From assembly GCF_017309075.1 (NCBI RefSeq), contig NZ_JAEMGS010000012.1, forward strand, positions 62,001 to 126,000: a DNA stretch of 64,000 bases, read 5' to 3'. Below are positions 8,597-16,922 of the stretch, in pieces. Source of the DNA: Motiliproteus sp. SC1-56. GTDB lineage: Bacteria; Pseudomonadota; Gammaproteobacteria; Pseudomonadales; Balneatricaceae. Both the position numbers and the translations under genes were made by a program. Position 1 is the first letter of the stretch; each line of letters begins with the position of its first letter. The notes beneath the pieces were generated by a model. That model worked only from the letters and a program-made list of their open reading frames with translations, was not told where the DNA came from and did no database searches.

Positions 8597-8608
8597 GAAA
8601 ATTCCCAC

Positions 8609-8641
8609 CCGGCGCCAAGCGTAGGTTCGCTCAGGTGCCGG
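8609..8641 (+). terminator. Imperfect hairpin between ligase and TRAP genes
   Basis: CCGGCGCC-AAGCG and CGCT-CAGGTGCCGG can pair as an interrupted stem, followed by CTTCTTTCC. The short T content suggests a leaky terminator or RNA-processing hairpin between the ligase and dctP rather than a full stop. Confidence 0.4.
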
Positions 8642-8671
8642 CTTCTTTCCCCAAGACCTAAGGAAACTCGT

Positions 8672-9712
8672 ATGACTACGCGAATAAAAACAACAATGCT
8701 TCGAGTCACCGCTGCTGCCGCCCTCTGCCTGGGGGCGACGACGGCCCTGGCGGCGGAATTTACGTTGAAAGTGCACCACTTCCTGCCGCCCCAGTCTGCC
8801 GCCCACAGCCAGTTTATCAAGCCCTGGGCCGATAAGGTGGAGGCCGAGTCCGAGGGGAGGATCGAGGTGCAGATCTATCCTGCCATGCAGCTTGGAGGCA
8901 AACCGCCGCAGCTCTTCGACCAGGTCCGCAGCGGAGTGGCCGATATTGTCTGGACGTTGCCAGGCTACACGCGTGGGCGCTTCCCGATTACCGCCGTCTT
9001 TGAATTGCCCTTCATCGCTGGCAATGCCGAGGCGACCAGCCAGGCCGCCTGGGACTTTTACCAGGAGTACCTGCGCGAGGAGTATGCCGACGTGCATCCT
9101 CTGCTGTTGCACGCACACGCGGGTGGCACCCTGCATACCGTCGACAGGCCTGTGAAAAAGCTCGAGGACCTCAAGGGGATGAAGATCCGCACCCCGACCC
9201 AGTCGGCGACAGAGCTGCTGGAGCTGGTCGGGGCCGTACCGGTGGGTATGCCCGTCCCCAGTGTTCCCCAGGCGCTTTCCAAAAAGGTGGTGGACGGCGC
9301 GATGCTCCCCTACGAGGTGACCATGCCGCTCAAGGTGCATGAGTTGGTCGGCTATCACACGGAGATGTCCGGCGATCGGCAGGTGAATACCTCCGTCTTC
9401 CTGTTCGCCATGAATAACAAAACGTACGAGCAACTGCCCGACGATCTGAAGCAGGTCATCGATCGCAATTCCGGCGCCAATATTGCCCGCGAGGTCGGGG
9501 CGCTCTGGGACCGAGCCGACCAGCCCGGACGCCAGGCAGCGTCAAAGCGTGGAAATGAAATCACGGTGCTGCCGCCTGAGGAAGTCGAGCGTTGGCGTGA
9601 GGCGACGCTGCCGGTGCGGGAACACTGGATCGCGCAAATGGAGGAGCGCGGGCTGCCCGGGCGCCAAATGCTTGAGGACGCAGATCGGCTGGTGAAGCAG
9701 TATACCCGCTGA
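8672..9712 (+). CDS. dctP: TRAP transporter periplasmic solute-binding protein
   Basis: A 346-residue DctP-family binding protein with a clear signal peptide ending ATTALA-AEF. The carboxylate-binding arginine motif is visible as LKGMKIRTPTQ, and AMQLGGKPPQLFDQVRSG is a typical DctP motif. The protein would capture an organic acid in the periplasm and hand it to the DctQM membrane unit encoded directly downstream. Its position after an aryl-CoA ligase points to an aromatic or alicyclic carboxylate as ligand, which is inference. AAGGA lies just before the ATG. Confidence 0.93.
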   Translation: MTTRIKTTMLRVTAAAALCLGATTALAAEFTLKVHHFLPPQSAAHSQFIKPWADKVEAESEGRIEVQIYPAMQLGGKPPQLFDQVRSGVADIVWTLPGYTRGRFPITAVFELPFIAGNAEATSQAAWDFYQEYLREEYADVHPLLLHAHAGGTLHTVDRPVKKLEDLKGMKIRTPTQSATELLELVGAVPVGMPVPSVPQALSKKVVDGAMLPYEVTMPLKVHELVGYHTEMSGDRQVNTSVFLFAMNNKTYEQLPDDLKQVIDRNSGANIAREVGALWDRADQPGRQAASKRGNEITVLPPEEVERWREATLPVREHWIAQMEERGLPGRQMLEDADRLVKQYTR

Positions 9713-9716
9713 TGCT

Positions 9717-9740
9717 GATCGCTCCGGTGACGGAGCGATC
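9717..9740 (+). terminator. Perfect hairpin between dctP and dctQ
   Basis: GATCGCTCCG-GTGA-CGGAGCGATC is a perfect 10-base stem with a GNRA tetraloop, 5 bases after the dctP stop. There is no T run after it. It fits an mRNA-stabilising or partial termination hairpin that keeps binding protein made in excess over the membrane subunits. Confidence 0.65.
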
Positions 9741-9785
9741 CTGTTCCCGCCCCAAGAGGGCCCAGGAGGCCCGGGAGAGCGTACG

Positions 9786-10319
9786 GTGAGCGAACATTCC
9801 CCGTTTCCAAAGACCCGTTGTTCACGCGCACTGGAATACGGTTGCCGGCTCTTTGCGCTGGGCGGCGGCCTGGTGCTGGTGGCTTTCGCCTGTCTGACAG
9901 TGGTCAGCGTCCTGGGCCGCTTCTTTTTTGACAGCCCGGTGATGGGCGACTTTGAACTGGTGGAAGTCGGCTGCGCGATTGCCGTTTTCGCCGCGCTCCC
10001 TTATTGCCAGTGGTATCGCGGCAATGTAGTGGTCGACTTCTTTACCCTGCGGGCCCCCGCGCCCCTTAAGGGGATGCTGGATGCTTTGGGCAGCCTGACG
10101 TACGGCCTCCTGGCGGCGCTGCTGGCGTGGCGGCTGAGCGTGGGGGGGTATGACATGTGGCGCTACGGCGAAGAGACCATGGTGCTGGGCATGGCGCGCT
10201 GGTGGGGCTTTATTCCCATCGTCGCCTCCATGATCCTGCTGACTCTGGTCTGCTTTTATCTTGCGGGCACCCAGCTGCTGGGCCGCCGCCAGGCTGATCG
10301 GGAGGAGGGGGCCTCATGA
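9786..10319 (+). CDS. dctQ: TRAP transporter small membrane subunit
   Basis: A 177-residue DctQ-family protein with four predicted membrane segments (about residues 22-45, 60-80, 100-120, 140-165). FACLTVVSVLGRFFFD and MARWWGFIPIVASMILL are typical for the family. It starts at GTG 9786 after GGGAG. Its 3' end overlaps dctM by four bases (ATGA), indicating translational coupling. It forms the DctQM complex that drives sodium-linked solute uptake. Confidence 0.9.
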   Translation: MSEHSPFPKTRCSRALEYGCRLFALGGGLVLVAFACLTVVSVLGRFFFDSPVMGDFELVEVGCAIAVFAALPYCQWYRGNVVVDFFTLRAPAPLKGMLDALGSLTYGLLAALLAWRLSVGGYDMWRYGEETMVLGMARWWGFIPIVASMILLTLVCFYLAGTQLLGRRQADREEGAS

Positions 10320-11752
10320 GCGAGGGCAACGCATCGGTGGTGGGCCTCGTCGGCCCGCGAAAGTCCCTGGGGCAGGGAGGCAGCGGCCTGCTCTTGGCGC
10401 TGGGCGCAATTTTGGCGGTTGTCGCCTTCCAGAGCGAGGGGGTGGTCTTTGGTCTCGTGCTGTTTGGTGTGTTGCTGGTGCTGATGGGGCTGCGTATGCC
10501 CATCGGGGTGGCGATGCTCGCCACCGGCATGGCCGGATACGCCACCCTTTCCGGGTGGGATCCGCTGCTCAACTACCTGAACAGCGCCGCCTACTGGCGC
10601 TTTTCTACCTATGACCTCTCCGTGGTGCCGCTGTTTCTGCTGATGGGACAGTTTGCCAGCAAGGCTGGCCTCAGCCGGGCGTTGTTTAATACCGCCAGTT
10701 GCTGGGTGGGCCAATACCGGGGCGGCATGGCCATGGCGGCCGTGACCGGTTGTGCCGGCTTTGGCGCCATTTGCGGGTCTTCCCTGGCAACGGCCGCCAC
10801 CATCGGCCAGGTGGCCTTGCCGGAACTGCGTCGGCACGGCTATGCCGGGGGGCTGGCGACGGGCGCGTTGGCGGCGGGAGGCACCCTGGGCATTCTCATT
10901 CCGCCCTCTGTGATTCTGGTGATCTACGCCATTCTGACCGAGGGAAACATTGTCACCATGTTCCAGGCGGCCTTTATTCCGGGTTTTTTGGCCGCGCTGG
11001 GGTATCTTCTGGCAATTTCCATTTATGTGCGCCTGAAGCCTGAGGCGGGGCCTTGCGGCCCCAGGTCCGGCTGGGGTGACAAGCTGCGCTCTCTTAAAGA
11101 TGTGTGGGCGGTTACCCTGATTTTTCTGGTGGTGATAGGCGGCATCTACCTGGGGGCGTTTACCCCCACCGAGGCGGCCGCCATCGGTGCGGTGGCCACG
11201 GGGCTGCTGGCGGTGATCCATGGCGGCCTGCGCTGGAGGGGAGTGATGGAGTGCCTCTACGGCACGGGGGCCGCGACGGCCATGATCTTTCTTATCTTGC
11301 TGGGGGCGGACCTGTTCAACGCCTTTCTGGCCCTGACCCAGATGCCGGCCGAGGCGGCGCAATGGATCGCACAAAGCAACTTCTCCCCCTACCTGGTGCT
11401 GGCGATCATGCTGGGGCTTTACCTGGTGTTCGGGTGCGTGATGGATTCGCTCTCCATGATTCTGCTGACGATTCCCATCTTCTGGCCCATTGTCGGTGCG
11501 CTCGATTTCGGCATGGACCCCGAGGCGGTGAAAATCTGGTTCGGCATTATTGCGCTGGTGGTGGTCGAGGTCGGGCTGATTACCCCGCCGGTTGGAATGA
11601 ACGTTTTCATTATCAATAAGATGGCTGGAAACGTTCCCATGATCGAAAGCTTCAAGGGGGTGGTGCCCTTTTTGATCTCGGACGGGGTTCGGGTGCTGCT
11701 GCTGATTCTGTTCCCGGCCTTAAGCCTCTGGCTGCCCACCGTGCTCGGGTAG
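10316..11752 (+). CDS. dctM: TRAP transporter large membrane subunit
   Basis: A 478-residue multi-spanning protein of the DctM family, a little longer than the usual 425-440 because of an N-terminal extension of about 45 residues. Conserved loops are present: GGMAMAAVTGCAGFGAICGS, AGGTLGILIPPSVILVIYA and the C-terminal VEVGLITPPVGMNVFI. These correspond to the paired hairpins that form the sodium and substrate sites. It is translationally coupled to dctQ. It ends 39 bases before the convergent small gene at 11791. Confidence 0.93.
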   Translation: MSEGNASVVGLVGPRKSLGQGGSGLLLALGAILAVVAFQSEGVVFGLVLFGVLLVLMGLRMPIGVAMLATGMAGYATLSGWDPLLNYLNSAAYWRFSTYDLSVVPLFLLMGQFASKAGLSRALFNTASCWVGQYRGGMAMAAVTGCAGFGAICGSSLATAATIGQVALPELRRHGYAGGLATGALAAGGTLGILIPPSVILVIYAILTEGNIVTMFQAAFIPGFLAALGYLLAISIYVRLKPEAGPCGPRSGWGDKLRSLKDVWAVTLIFLVVIGGIYLGAFTPTEAAAIGAVATGLLAVIHGGLRWRGVMECLYGTGAATAMIFLILLGADLFNAFLALTQMPAEAAQWIAQSNFSPYLVLAIMLGLYLVFGCVMDSLSMILLTIPIFWPIVGALDFGMDPEAVKIWFGIIALVVVEVGLITPPVGMNVFIINKMAGNVPMIESFKGVVPFLISDGVRVLLLILFPALSLWLPTVLG

Positions 11753-11790
11753 GCTCTGCCGTTACAGCCTGAAACGCCCTTCAACCGGCT

Positions 11791-12075
11791 TCAGGTCTCC
11801 CGGGCGATGATGTTGGGGTCGGGGTCCTGGCGTGGTTTGATCTCGTACGTGGGGCAGGAACCGCCGCTGGAGCAGGGGCTGGGGGCCGGCAAGGGGGCAT
11901 GGCCGATGCGCCGGCTGACCGCGTCCGCTTCGCTCCAGGGCAGCTCAAAGCCGCTCTCCTCCTCGGAGGGAAAATTGCGGACCATCCCCTTTTCACCGAA
12001 ATTCTCCAGCACCTGGTAGCACTCGCCGGCGAGCTCGATAATGTCGCCCGGTACAAAGTCAAAGGTGGTGTTCAT
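11791..12075 (-). CDS. Small Cys-containing protein of unknown function
   Basis: A 94-residue protein starting MNTTFDFVPGDIIELAGECYQVLENFGEKG. The first half looks like a compact beta-barrel (SH3- or KOW-like) segment. The second half contains a conserved-looking CSSGGSC motif near residues 68-74 that could bind metal or form a disulfide. There is no signal peptide. It follows the aldehyde oxidoreductase gene on the same strand after 76 bases, with GAGGA before its ATG, so it may assist or regulate that enzyme. I do not recognise a family. Confidence 0.6.
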   Translation of the reverse strand: MNTTFDFVPGDIIELAGECYQVLENFGEKGMVRNFPSEEESGFELPWSEADAVSRRIGHAPLPAPSPCSSGGSCPTYEIKPRQDPDPNIIARET

Positions 12076-12117
12076 CGCTCAGTCCTCAGCAGGGTCAGGT
12101 GAGTGGGTAGGGGGAAA

Positions 12118-12134
12118 GGGCGCGAGCCGCGCCC
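12118..12134 (-). terminator. Hairpin after the aldehyde oxidoreductase gene
   Basis: GGGCGCG-AGC-CGCGCCC is a perfect 7-base stem; on the minus strand it is followed by TTTCCCC. It may attenuate transcription into the 94-residue gene downstream. Confidence 0.4.
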
Positions 12135-12151
12135 TCTGTAAGGTGCTCTGT

Positions 12152-14476
12152 TCAGCCTCCCGAGAGGGTGGGCATCAGGGTCACTTCGCAACCGTTGGGA
12201 ACCGGCCGCTGGGCTTCCCCGGAGAGCACCAGATCGCCGTCCACGGCGAGATTGAGGTGCTCGCTGTCGAGCAGTTCCGCCGCCTCGGGGAGCTTGCGGC
12301 GAAGCGCCCCGCGCAGCTCGGCGACACTGGACAGGGGCTCATCGATCACCACCGCCTGCTCCGGCGCGCCGGGCACGGTCTGGCCAAGATGGACCCGCAC
12401 GGCGTAGCCGGTGGCCACCTGCGAGAGCCGGGTGTGCCATTCGAGGGCCGGTAGCCCTTCTTCGTTGAGTCCGGTGAGGTCGTAGAAGCGCGCCTTCATG
12501 GCCTCAAACTCCGCTCGGTCGATCTTCTCCCCCTTGAACGGACCGGTGGTGATCGGCTCCTGGAACCAGCGCTCCGGCAGGGAGTCGTCCCGGGCCCTGA
12601 GGCCGAGGCGGAAGTTGATCATCCGCTCGAGACCGGTGATATTGCGCCCCACCTCGTTCAGGGCGGCTTCGTCAAAAGGCAGTCCCGTGAGGGTGGTGAG
12701 CTGCGTGGCAAAGTCCTCCAGACCGGTGGTGGAGGGGGTGTTGAACAGCTTGGTGTTGAAGCGGCAGTGGCCGACGGCATCACCCACCGCGAAGGTGTTT
12801 TCGCAGCGCCGCACCGCCACTTCCTTGCCTTCGTAACGGTTGGGTTCGGGGGCTACCTTGCCGCCGTAGAGGGCGGTTTTGAAGTCGGGGTCGTCGTTGA
12901 TGCGGGCGTTGATCTCCAGGGTCACCCGGTTGCGCAGGTGGTCCATGCCGCGGGTGGCGACGGCCAGGCCCAGGGCGAAGGCCTTGAGAATGCGCGCGTC
13001 GTGGGGGTCGGACTGCCCCAGTCCCTTCACCGCCATCAGGTACTTGAGGGCCTCGGGGGGATATTTGCCACGCTCCACCGCCCGGGTCGAGTCGGCGATG
13101 GTGTCGCCGAAGCCTTCGCGGCGGGCGGTCAGCTGCAGCAGCTTTTCAATGCTGGCGTAGTTGCCCCAGCTCAGGTCCAGGCCCCCGGTCTGCGCCTGGG
13201 TGATCAGCCCTCTCTGATAGAGCTCCATGGCCCAGCCAATGGCGGTTCCGGTGCCCGAGGCGTCCAGCCCCAGGTCGTTGCAGATGTTGTTCAGGCGCAG
13301 GACCTGCTCCGGTCGCTTGATGCCCAGGTTGGGACCGAATTTGCCCACGTTCACATACTCCGGCCCTTCGCCCTTGTCGTACTTGTCAAAGACGCCGTCG
13401 TTATTGATGCCGTTGTAATCCCGGGCCTTGTTGTGCTCCAGCTCGCTCTGGCGCTTGTCGTAGCTGGCGTTGCCGGCCAGCCCCTTGAGCGCGCCTGCGC
13501 CGTAGCCGCCCTCGCTCTCCGGGGTCATGTCATTGTTGGCGCGGCACTTTACCGGGCAGCGAAAGCAGCTGCTCATGCCGGGGCGATAAGGATCAAAGTT
13601 GTCCGCGTCGAGGCTGTCGACCCAGGCGGTCTCCTGGTTGTTCTTGGTGCCCAGGGCGCCGAGCACACGGGTGGGCTTATAGAGAAAGGGGGTGCCTACC
13701 TTGCTCATGGCGTTTTTGATCACGCTGGCAGAGAGGTTTTTCCTGGACAGGGCGGTCCCTTGCAATTTGTAGTCGCGGCTGACCGCCACCTCGTCGCCTT
13801 TTCCGTGCAGGATCACTGCTTTCAGGTGCAGAGAGCCCATTTTGGCGCCACCGCCGCCCCGGGCCCAGATGGCCTTCTCGCCCCCCATGATGCCGCTGGA
13901 GAGGACGCCGTTCTCCCCGGCCCGGGTGATTCGGGCCATGGCCATGTCTTTCTGTTCCTGGTAACCAAAGTCCTCGGCGATGCGGTGGCTGAACTCCAGA
14001 TTGTCCAGGCCCCGGTAAGGTTCGGCGTCAAGGTACTCCACCTGGTCGCGGTCGATGCGCAGCAGCGTCCACTGTTCGCTGCGCCCAAACAGGACCAGGT
14101 GGTCGTAGCCGTGGCGCTTGAGAAAGGAGGGGAAGAAGTCGCCGCCGTTGGCGTCCAGCAACGCCCGGCTCTCCGGGGAGCGGCTGGTGACATTGCCACG
14201 GGTGGCTGACGGCATGGTGCTGGTCAGGACCCCGGCGCCGAAGATCAAGGGGACTTCTGGGTCCAGCGCCGGCTTTTCTTCGTCCAGCAGGTTGTAGAGC
14301 AGAAACATGTTACCGCCGCGCCCGGCGAGAAAGGTGCGGACCACCTCGGTGTCCAGGTAGGCCCTGTGATGACACCGGCGCTCCAGATCCACAAAAAGCA
14401 CCGCCCCTTGGGTGGGATACTGGGGATTGTCGTGCATGCGCCCCAGGAGCCGTTCAACCCGTTGTCTGATATCCAT
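12152..14476 (-). CDS. Aldehyde:ferredoxin oxidoreductase family protein with C-terminal MoaD-like tail
   Basis: A 774-residue protein. The first 650 or so residues are a tungsten-type aldehyde ferredoxin oxidoreductase, with the cluster motif CFRCPVKC (CxxCxxxC) and the fourth cysteine in NNICNDLGLDASG. The last 90 residues have the ubiquitin-like pattern of MoaD/ThiS and end exactly in SGG, the diglycine needed for sulfur carrier activity in pterin synthesis. It would oxidise an aldehyde to an acid, or run in reverse, using bis-pterin tungsten. ATG 14476 has AAAGG five bases upstream; upstream in-frame codons look untranslated. No ferredoxin or flavin partner gene is adjacent. It is not clearly BamB of benzoyl-CoA reductase. 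Confidence 0.85.
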   Translation of the reverse strand: MDIRQRVERLLGRMHDNPQYPTQGAVLFVDLERRCHHRAYLDTEVVRTFLAGRGGNMFLLYNLLDEEKPALDPEVPLIFGAGVLTSTMPSATRGNVTSRSPESRALLDANGGDFFPSFLKRHGYDHLVLFGRSEQWTLLRIDRDQVEYLDAEPYRGLDNLEFSHRIAEDFGYQEQKDMAMARITRAGENGVLSSGIMGGEKAIWARGGGGAKMGSLHLKAVILHGKGDEVAVSRDYKLQGTALSRKNLSASVIKNAMSKVGTPFLYKPTRVLGALGTKNNQETAWVDSLDADNFDPYRPGMSSCFRCPVKCRANNDMTPESEGGYGAGALKGLAGNASYDKRQSELEHNKARDYNGINNDGVFDKYDKGEGPEYVNVGKFGPNLGIKRPEQVLRLNNICNDLGLDASGTGTAIGWAMELYQRGLITQAQTGGLDLSWGNYASIEKLLQLTARREGFGDTIADSTRAVERGKYPPEALKYLMAVKGLGQSDPHDARILKAFALGLAVATRGMDHLRNRVTLEINARINDDPDFKTALYGGKVAPEPNRYEGKEVAVRRCENTFAVGDAVGHCRFNTKLFNTPSTTGLEDFATQLTTLTGLPFDEAALNEVGRNITGLERMINFRLGLRARDDSLPERWFQEPITTGPFKGEKIDRAEFEAMKARFYDLTGLNEEGLPALEWHTRLSQVATGYAVRVHLGQTVPGAPEQAVVIDEPLSSVAELRGALRRKLPEAAELLDSEHLNLAVDGDLVLSGEAQRPVPNGCEVTLMPTLSGG

Positions 14477-14593
14477 AGCTGCCTTTCTCTCTCCGTGCCG
14501 CGTCCGTCGCCGTTGAGCCGAAGCCGATGGGGCGGTAGTTCCATCTGGTGGAACGTGGGGGCGCGGCGGCATTGTATTTCAAAACGTCAAGGA

Positions 14594-14609
14594 TGCACTA
14601 TATAACATG
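14594..14609. promoter_or_regulatory. Candidate BzdR-like operator in the divergent promoter
   Basis: TGCACTATATAACATG; its reverse complement TGTTATATAGTGCA matches the 5660 box at 12 of 14 positions. It lies between the divergent aldehyde oxidoreductase and acyl-CoA synthetase genes, 106 bases before the latter. Confidence 0.4.
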
Positions 14610-14715
14610 TTTTCGTGGCTTATCTAGACTTTTGATCGCTTTTGAGTGATGTGATGCTAAGCGGTGTGCACAATATTACACCTTGGCCGATCGAGGCCAC
14701 CGAAGGGAATAACGC

Positions 14716-16797
14716 ATGAACGATATGATGACCGAACCGAGCGCTCAGCCGGCCATGGCCCTGGAACATCTGGAAATGGTGCTGGAAGATGGGGACGACC
14801 TGCTGGGGTCAGAGGCGCTTGCGGAAGTGCTTCAGTTCTTGGGAATGGAGTCGTTGGCATTAAGCGACGCCGCTTCAGGTGACGGCAGGCTCGACGGCTG
14901 GATCCTGGAGGTGCGCCATACCCGCGAATTCGGCATGGTGGTCAGTGCCGGCTGGGCGGGCGTTGCGGATGGAGAGCAGGCCGACTACTTCTGCCCGCAA
15001 GGGGCCTCGGTTTCGGTACTGGCGGCCATGAGCAGTGCGCAAGAGCTGTTGAACCTGTTCCGCCGCACCCTCGGTTACCGCCTGATGGCTGAGCGGGTGG
15101 ACGATGCCCAGCTGGAGCGGATCTTTGCTTCGGCCCTGGCGCTCGCCAACCGCTATGCACCCGGGCAGCCCGAGGCCCCGGCACTGATCGAGCGTCTCTG
15201 TGTCGGTCCCATCGTCGCCACAGAGGGGCGGATGGTGCCTTATAACGCCCGCTGTGAGGTCCGGGCGCAAAAGCCGGCGCCGGCGCCGAGACCCATCGAA
15301 AAGATCGGAAAACTGCTGCACCCGGCATCAATTGGCCTGGTCGGCGTTTCGGCCAGCAAGATGAATTTCGGCCGCATCATCCTCAAGAACCTGCTGGGCA
15401 GCGGCTACGACCCCGACAGAATGACCATTATCCGCCCCGGTGAAGAGGCGATCGACGGCGTGCGCTGCATCGACAGCCTGGATGCCCTGGACCGTCCCCT
15501 GGACCTGTTTATTGTCGCGGTGGGAGCCGAGGCGGTGTTTGATCTGGTCGACGAAGTGATCGACAAGCAGGCCGCCGAGGCGGTGATGCTGATTCCGGGG
15601 GGGCTTGGCGAAACCGAGGCCAGCCGCCGCCCGGCCGAGGTGATGAAGCAGCGGATCAATGCCGCCCATGCCAGCGAAGCGGGAGGGCCGGTCTTTCTCG
15701 GCGGGAACTGCCTGGGGGTGGTCTCCCACCCGGGAGGCTATGACTCCTGGTTTATTCCCGGCGAACGCCTGCCCAAGCCGCAGAAAAAGCAGCGCCGCCA
15801 CAGCGCCCTGATCAGTCAGAGCGGTGCTTTCATGATTACCCGCCTGAGTAAGAACCCCTGGCTCGATCCTGCCTACATGACGGCGCTGGGCAACCAGACC
15901 GACCTCACCCATGGTGACATGCTGACCTACTACGCCGACCGGGACGAGATCGACACCATCGGCGTCTATATCGAAGGCTTCAACGAGCTGGACGGCCTTG
16001 CCTTTGCGCAGGCGGTGCGCCGGGCGGTGCGCAAGGGCAAGCAGGTGGTGGTCTACAAGGCCGGGCGCACCGATGCCGGCGCCGCAGCGGCGCGGGGTCA
16101 CACCGCCTCCGAAGCCGGTGATTACTCCCTCTGCGAAGCCCTGCTGAGCCAGGCCGGGGCGCTGGTAGCCCGGGATTTCAGTGAGTTTGACGATCTTTTC
16201 TATATCGCCAGTGCCCTCCACGACAAAGTTGTGGGCGGGCGCCGGGTGGCGGGGGTCAGCGGTGCAGGTTTTGAAACCGTGGGCATCGCCGACAGCATTC
16301 GCCGTGCTGATGCGCATCTGGAGGTGGCCCCGGTGATGCCGGCCACCGCAAAACGGCTGGGACAAATCCTGGCGGCCAAGCGGCTGGATGCGCTGATGGA
16401 GGTGCGCAATCCCCTGGACATCAACCCCGGTGCCGACGACGAGGCGCATGTGGAGTGTACTCGGGTGTTTGCCGAGGCGGAGAATGTTGATGCCGTGGTG
16501 GTGGGGCTGGATCCGCTCTCTCCAATGATGCGCACCCTGGCCAGTAGCCGGCGCGCCGGGTTTGATCTGCTAAGCCCCGAGAGTGTGGCCCAGTTACTGC
16601 CGCCGCTTGTGGCGTCGCAGCATAAGCCGATCATCGGCGTGGTGGACGGAGGGCCCCTTTACGACTCGCTTGCAGAAGCTTTGATGGATCATGGGGTTTG
16701 CGTTTTTCGCACGTGCGAAAGGGCCACGGCGGCACTGGCACGCTACACTGAATCTCGTCTGTATGCCGATTTTTTGCGGCGGGCGACCCGTGATTGA
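14716..16797 (+). CDS. ADP-forming acyl-CoA synthetase family protein with half ATP-grasp domain
   Basis: A 693-residue member of the NDP-forming acyl-CoA synthetase superfamily. Residues 1-190 resemble only the second half of an ATP-grasp_5 domain (LDGWILEVRHTREFGMVV to MVPYNARCEVR). Residues 195-330 are the CoA-binding domain (LLHPASIGLVGVSASKMNFG), and 360-690 the ligase domain, with SQSGAFMI and the likely phosphohistidine region ARGHTASEAGD. Normal fused enzymes carry a whole ATP-grasp unit, usually at the C-terminus. Whether this one makes an acyl-CoA by itself or needs a partner is unclear. It is divergent from the aldehyde oxidoreductase, which could supply an acid for it. Confidence 0.75.
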   Translation: MNDMMTEPSAQPAMALEHLEMVLEDGDDLLGSEALAEVLQFLGMESLALSDAASGDGRLDGWILEVRHTREFGMVVSAGWAGVADGEQADYFCPQGASVSVLAAMSSAQELLNLFRRTLGYRLMAERVDDAQLERIFASALALANRYAPGQPEAPALIERLCVGPIVATEGRMVPYNARCEVRAQKPAPAPRPIEKIGKLLHPASIGLVGVSASKMNFGRIILKNLLGSGYDPDRMTIIRPGEEAIDGVRCIDSLDALDRPLDLFIVAVGAEAVFDLVDEVIDKQAAEAVMLIPGGLGETEASRRPAEVMKQRINAAHASEAGGPVFLGGNCLGVVSHPGGYDSWFIPGERLPKPQKKQRRHSALISQSGAFMITRLSKNPWLDPAYMTALGNQTDLTHGDMLTYYADRDEIDTIGVYIEGFNELDGLAFAQAVRRAVRKGKQVVVYKAGRTDAGAAAARGHTASEAGDYSLCEALLSQAGALVARDFSEFDDLFYIASALHDKVVGGRRVAGVSGAGFETVGIADSIRRADAHLEVAPVMPATAKRLGQILAAKRLDALMEVRNPLDINPGADDEAHVECTRVFAEAENVDAVVVGLDPLSPMMRTLASSRRAGFDLLSPESVAQLLPPLVASQHKPIIGVVDGGPLYDSLAEALMDHGVCVFRTCERATAALARYTESRLYADFLRRATRD

Positions 16798-16922
16798 AGC
16801 CGGCAGAGTCGGTTTCGACTACCGGGATTTGGGGCGATCGGCAGGGCTTGGGTTAGGAAAGCGCGGTACTTTCCGAGTATTCACCGGCGCAGATAATCTG
16901 TGCAGAGCGTAAGGGTAATGTG

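Noticed and set aside
11768-11795. Weak inverted repeat CCTGAA…TTCAGG as a terminator between dctM and the convergent small gene
   Set aside because: Only six paired bases separated by 16 unpaired ones and no T run, so no terminator is claimed.
12767-14209. Long open frame on the plus strand opposite the aldehyde oxidoreductase gene
   Set aside because: Its protein has no recognisable domain and mirrors the GC-biased codons of the minus-strand enzyme, which has clear family motifs. Similar antisense frames opposite 2609-4120 and 58720-59949 were dropped for the same reason.
12152-14476. Identification of the oxidoreductase as BamB, the tungsten subunit of class II benzoyl-CoA reductase
   Set aside because: The sequence around the cluster and the N-terminus does not resemble BamB as I know it, the MoaD-like tail is foreign to it, and no other bam genes are present.
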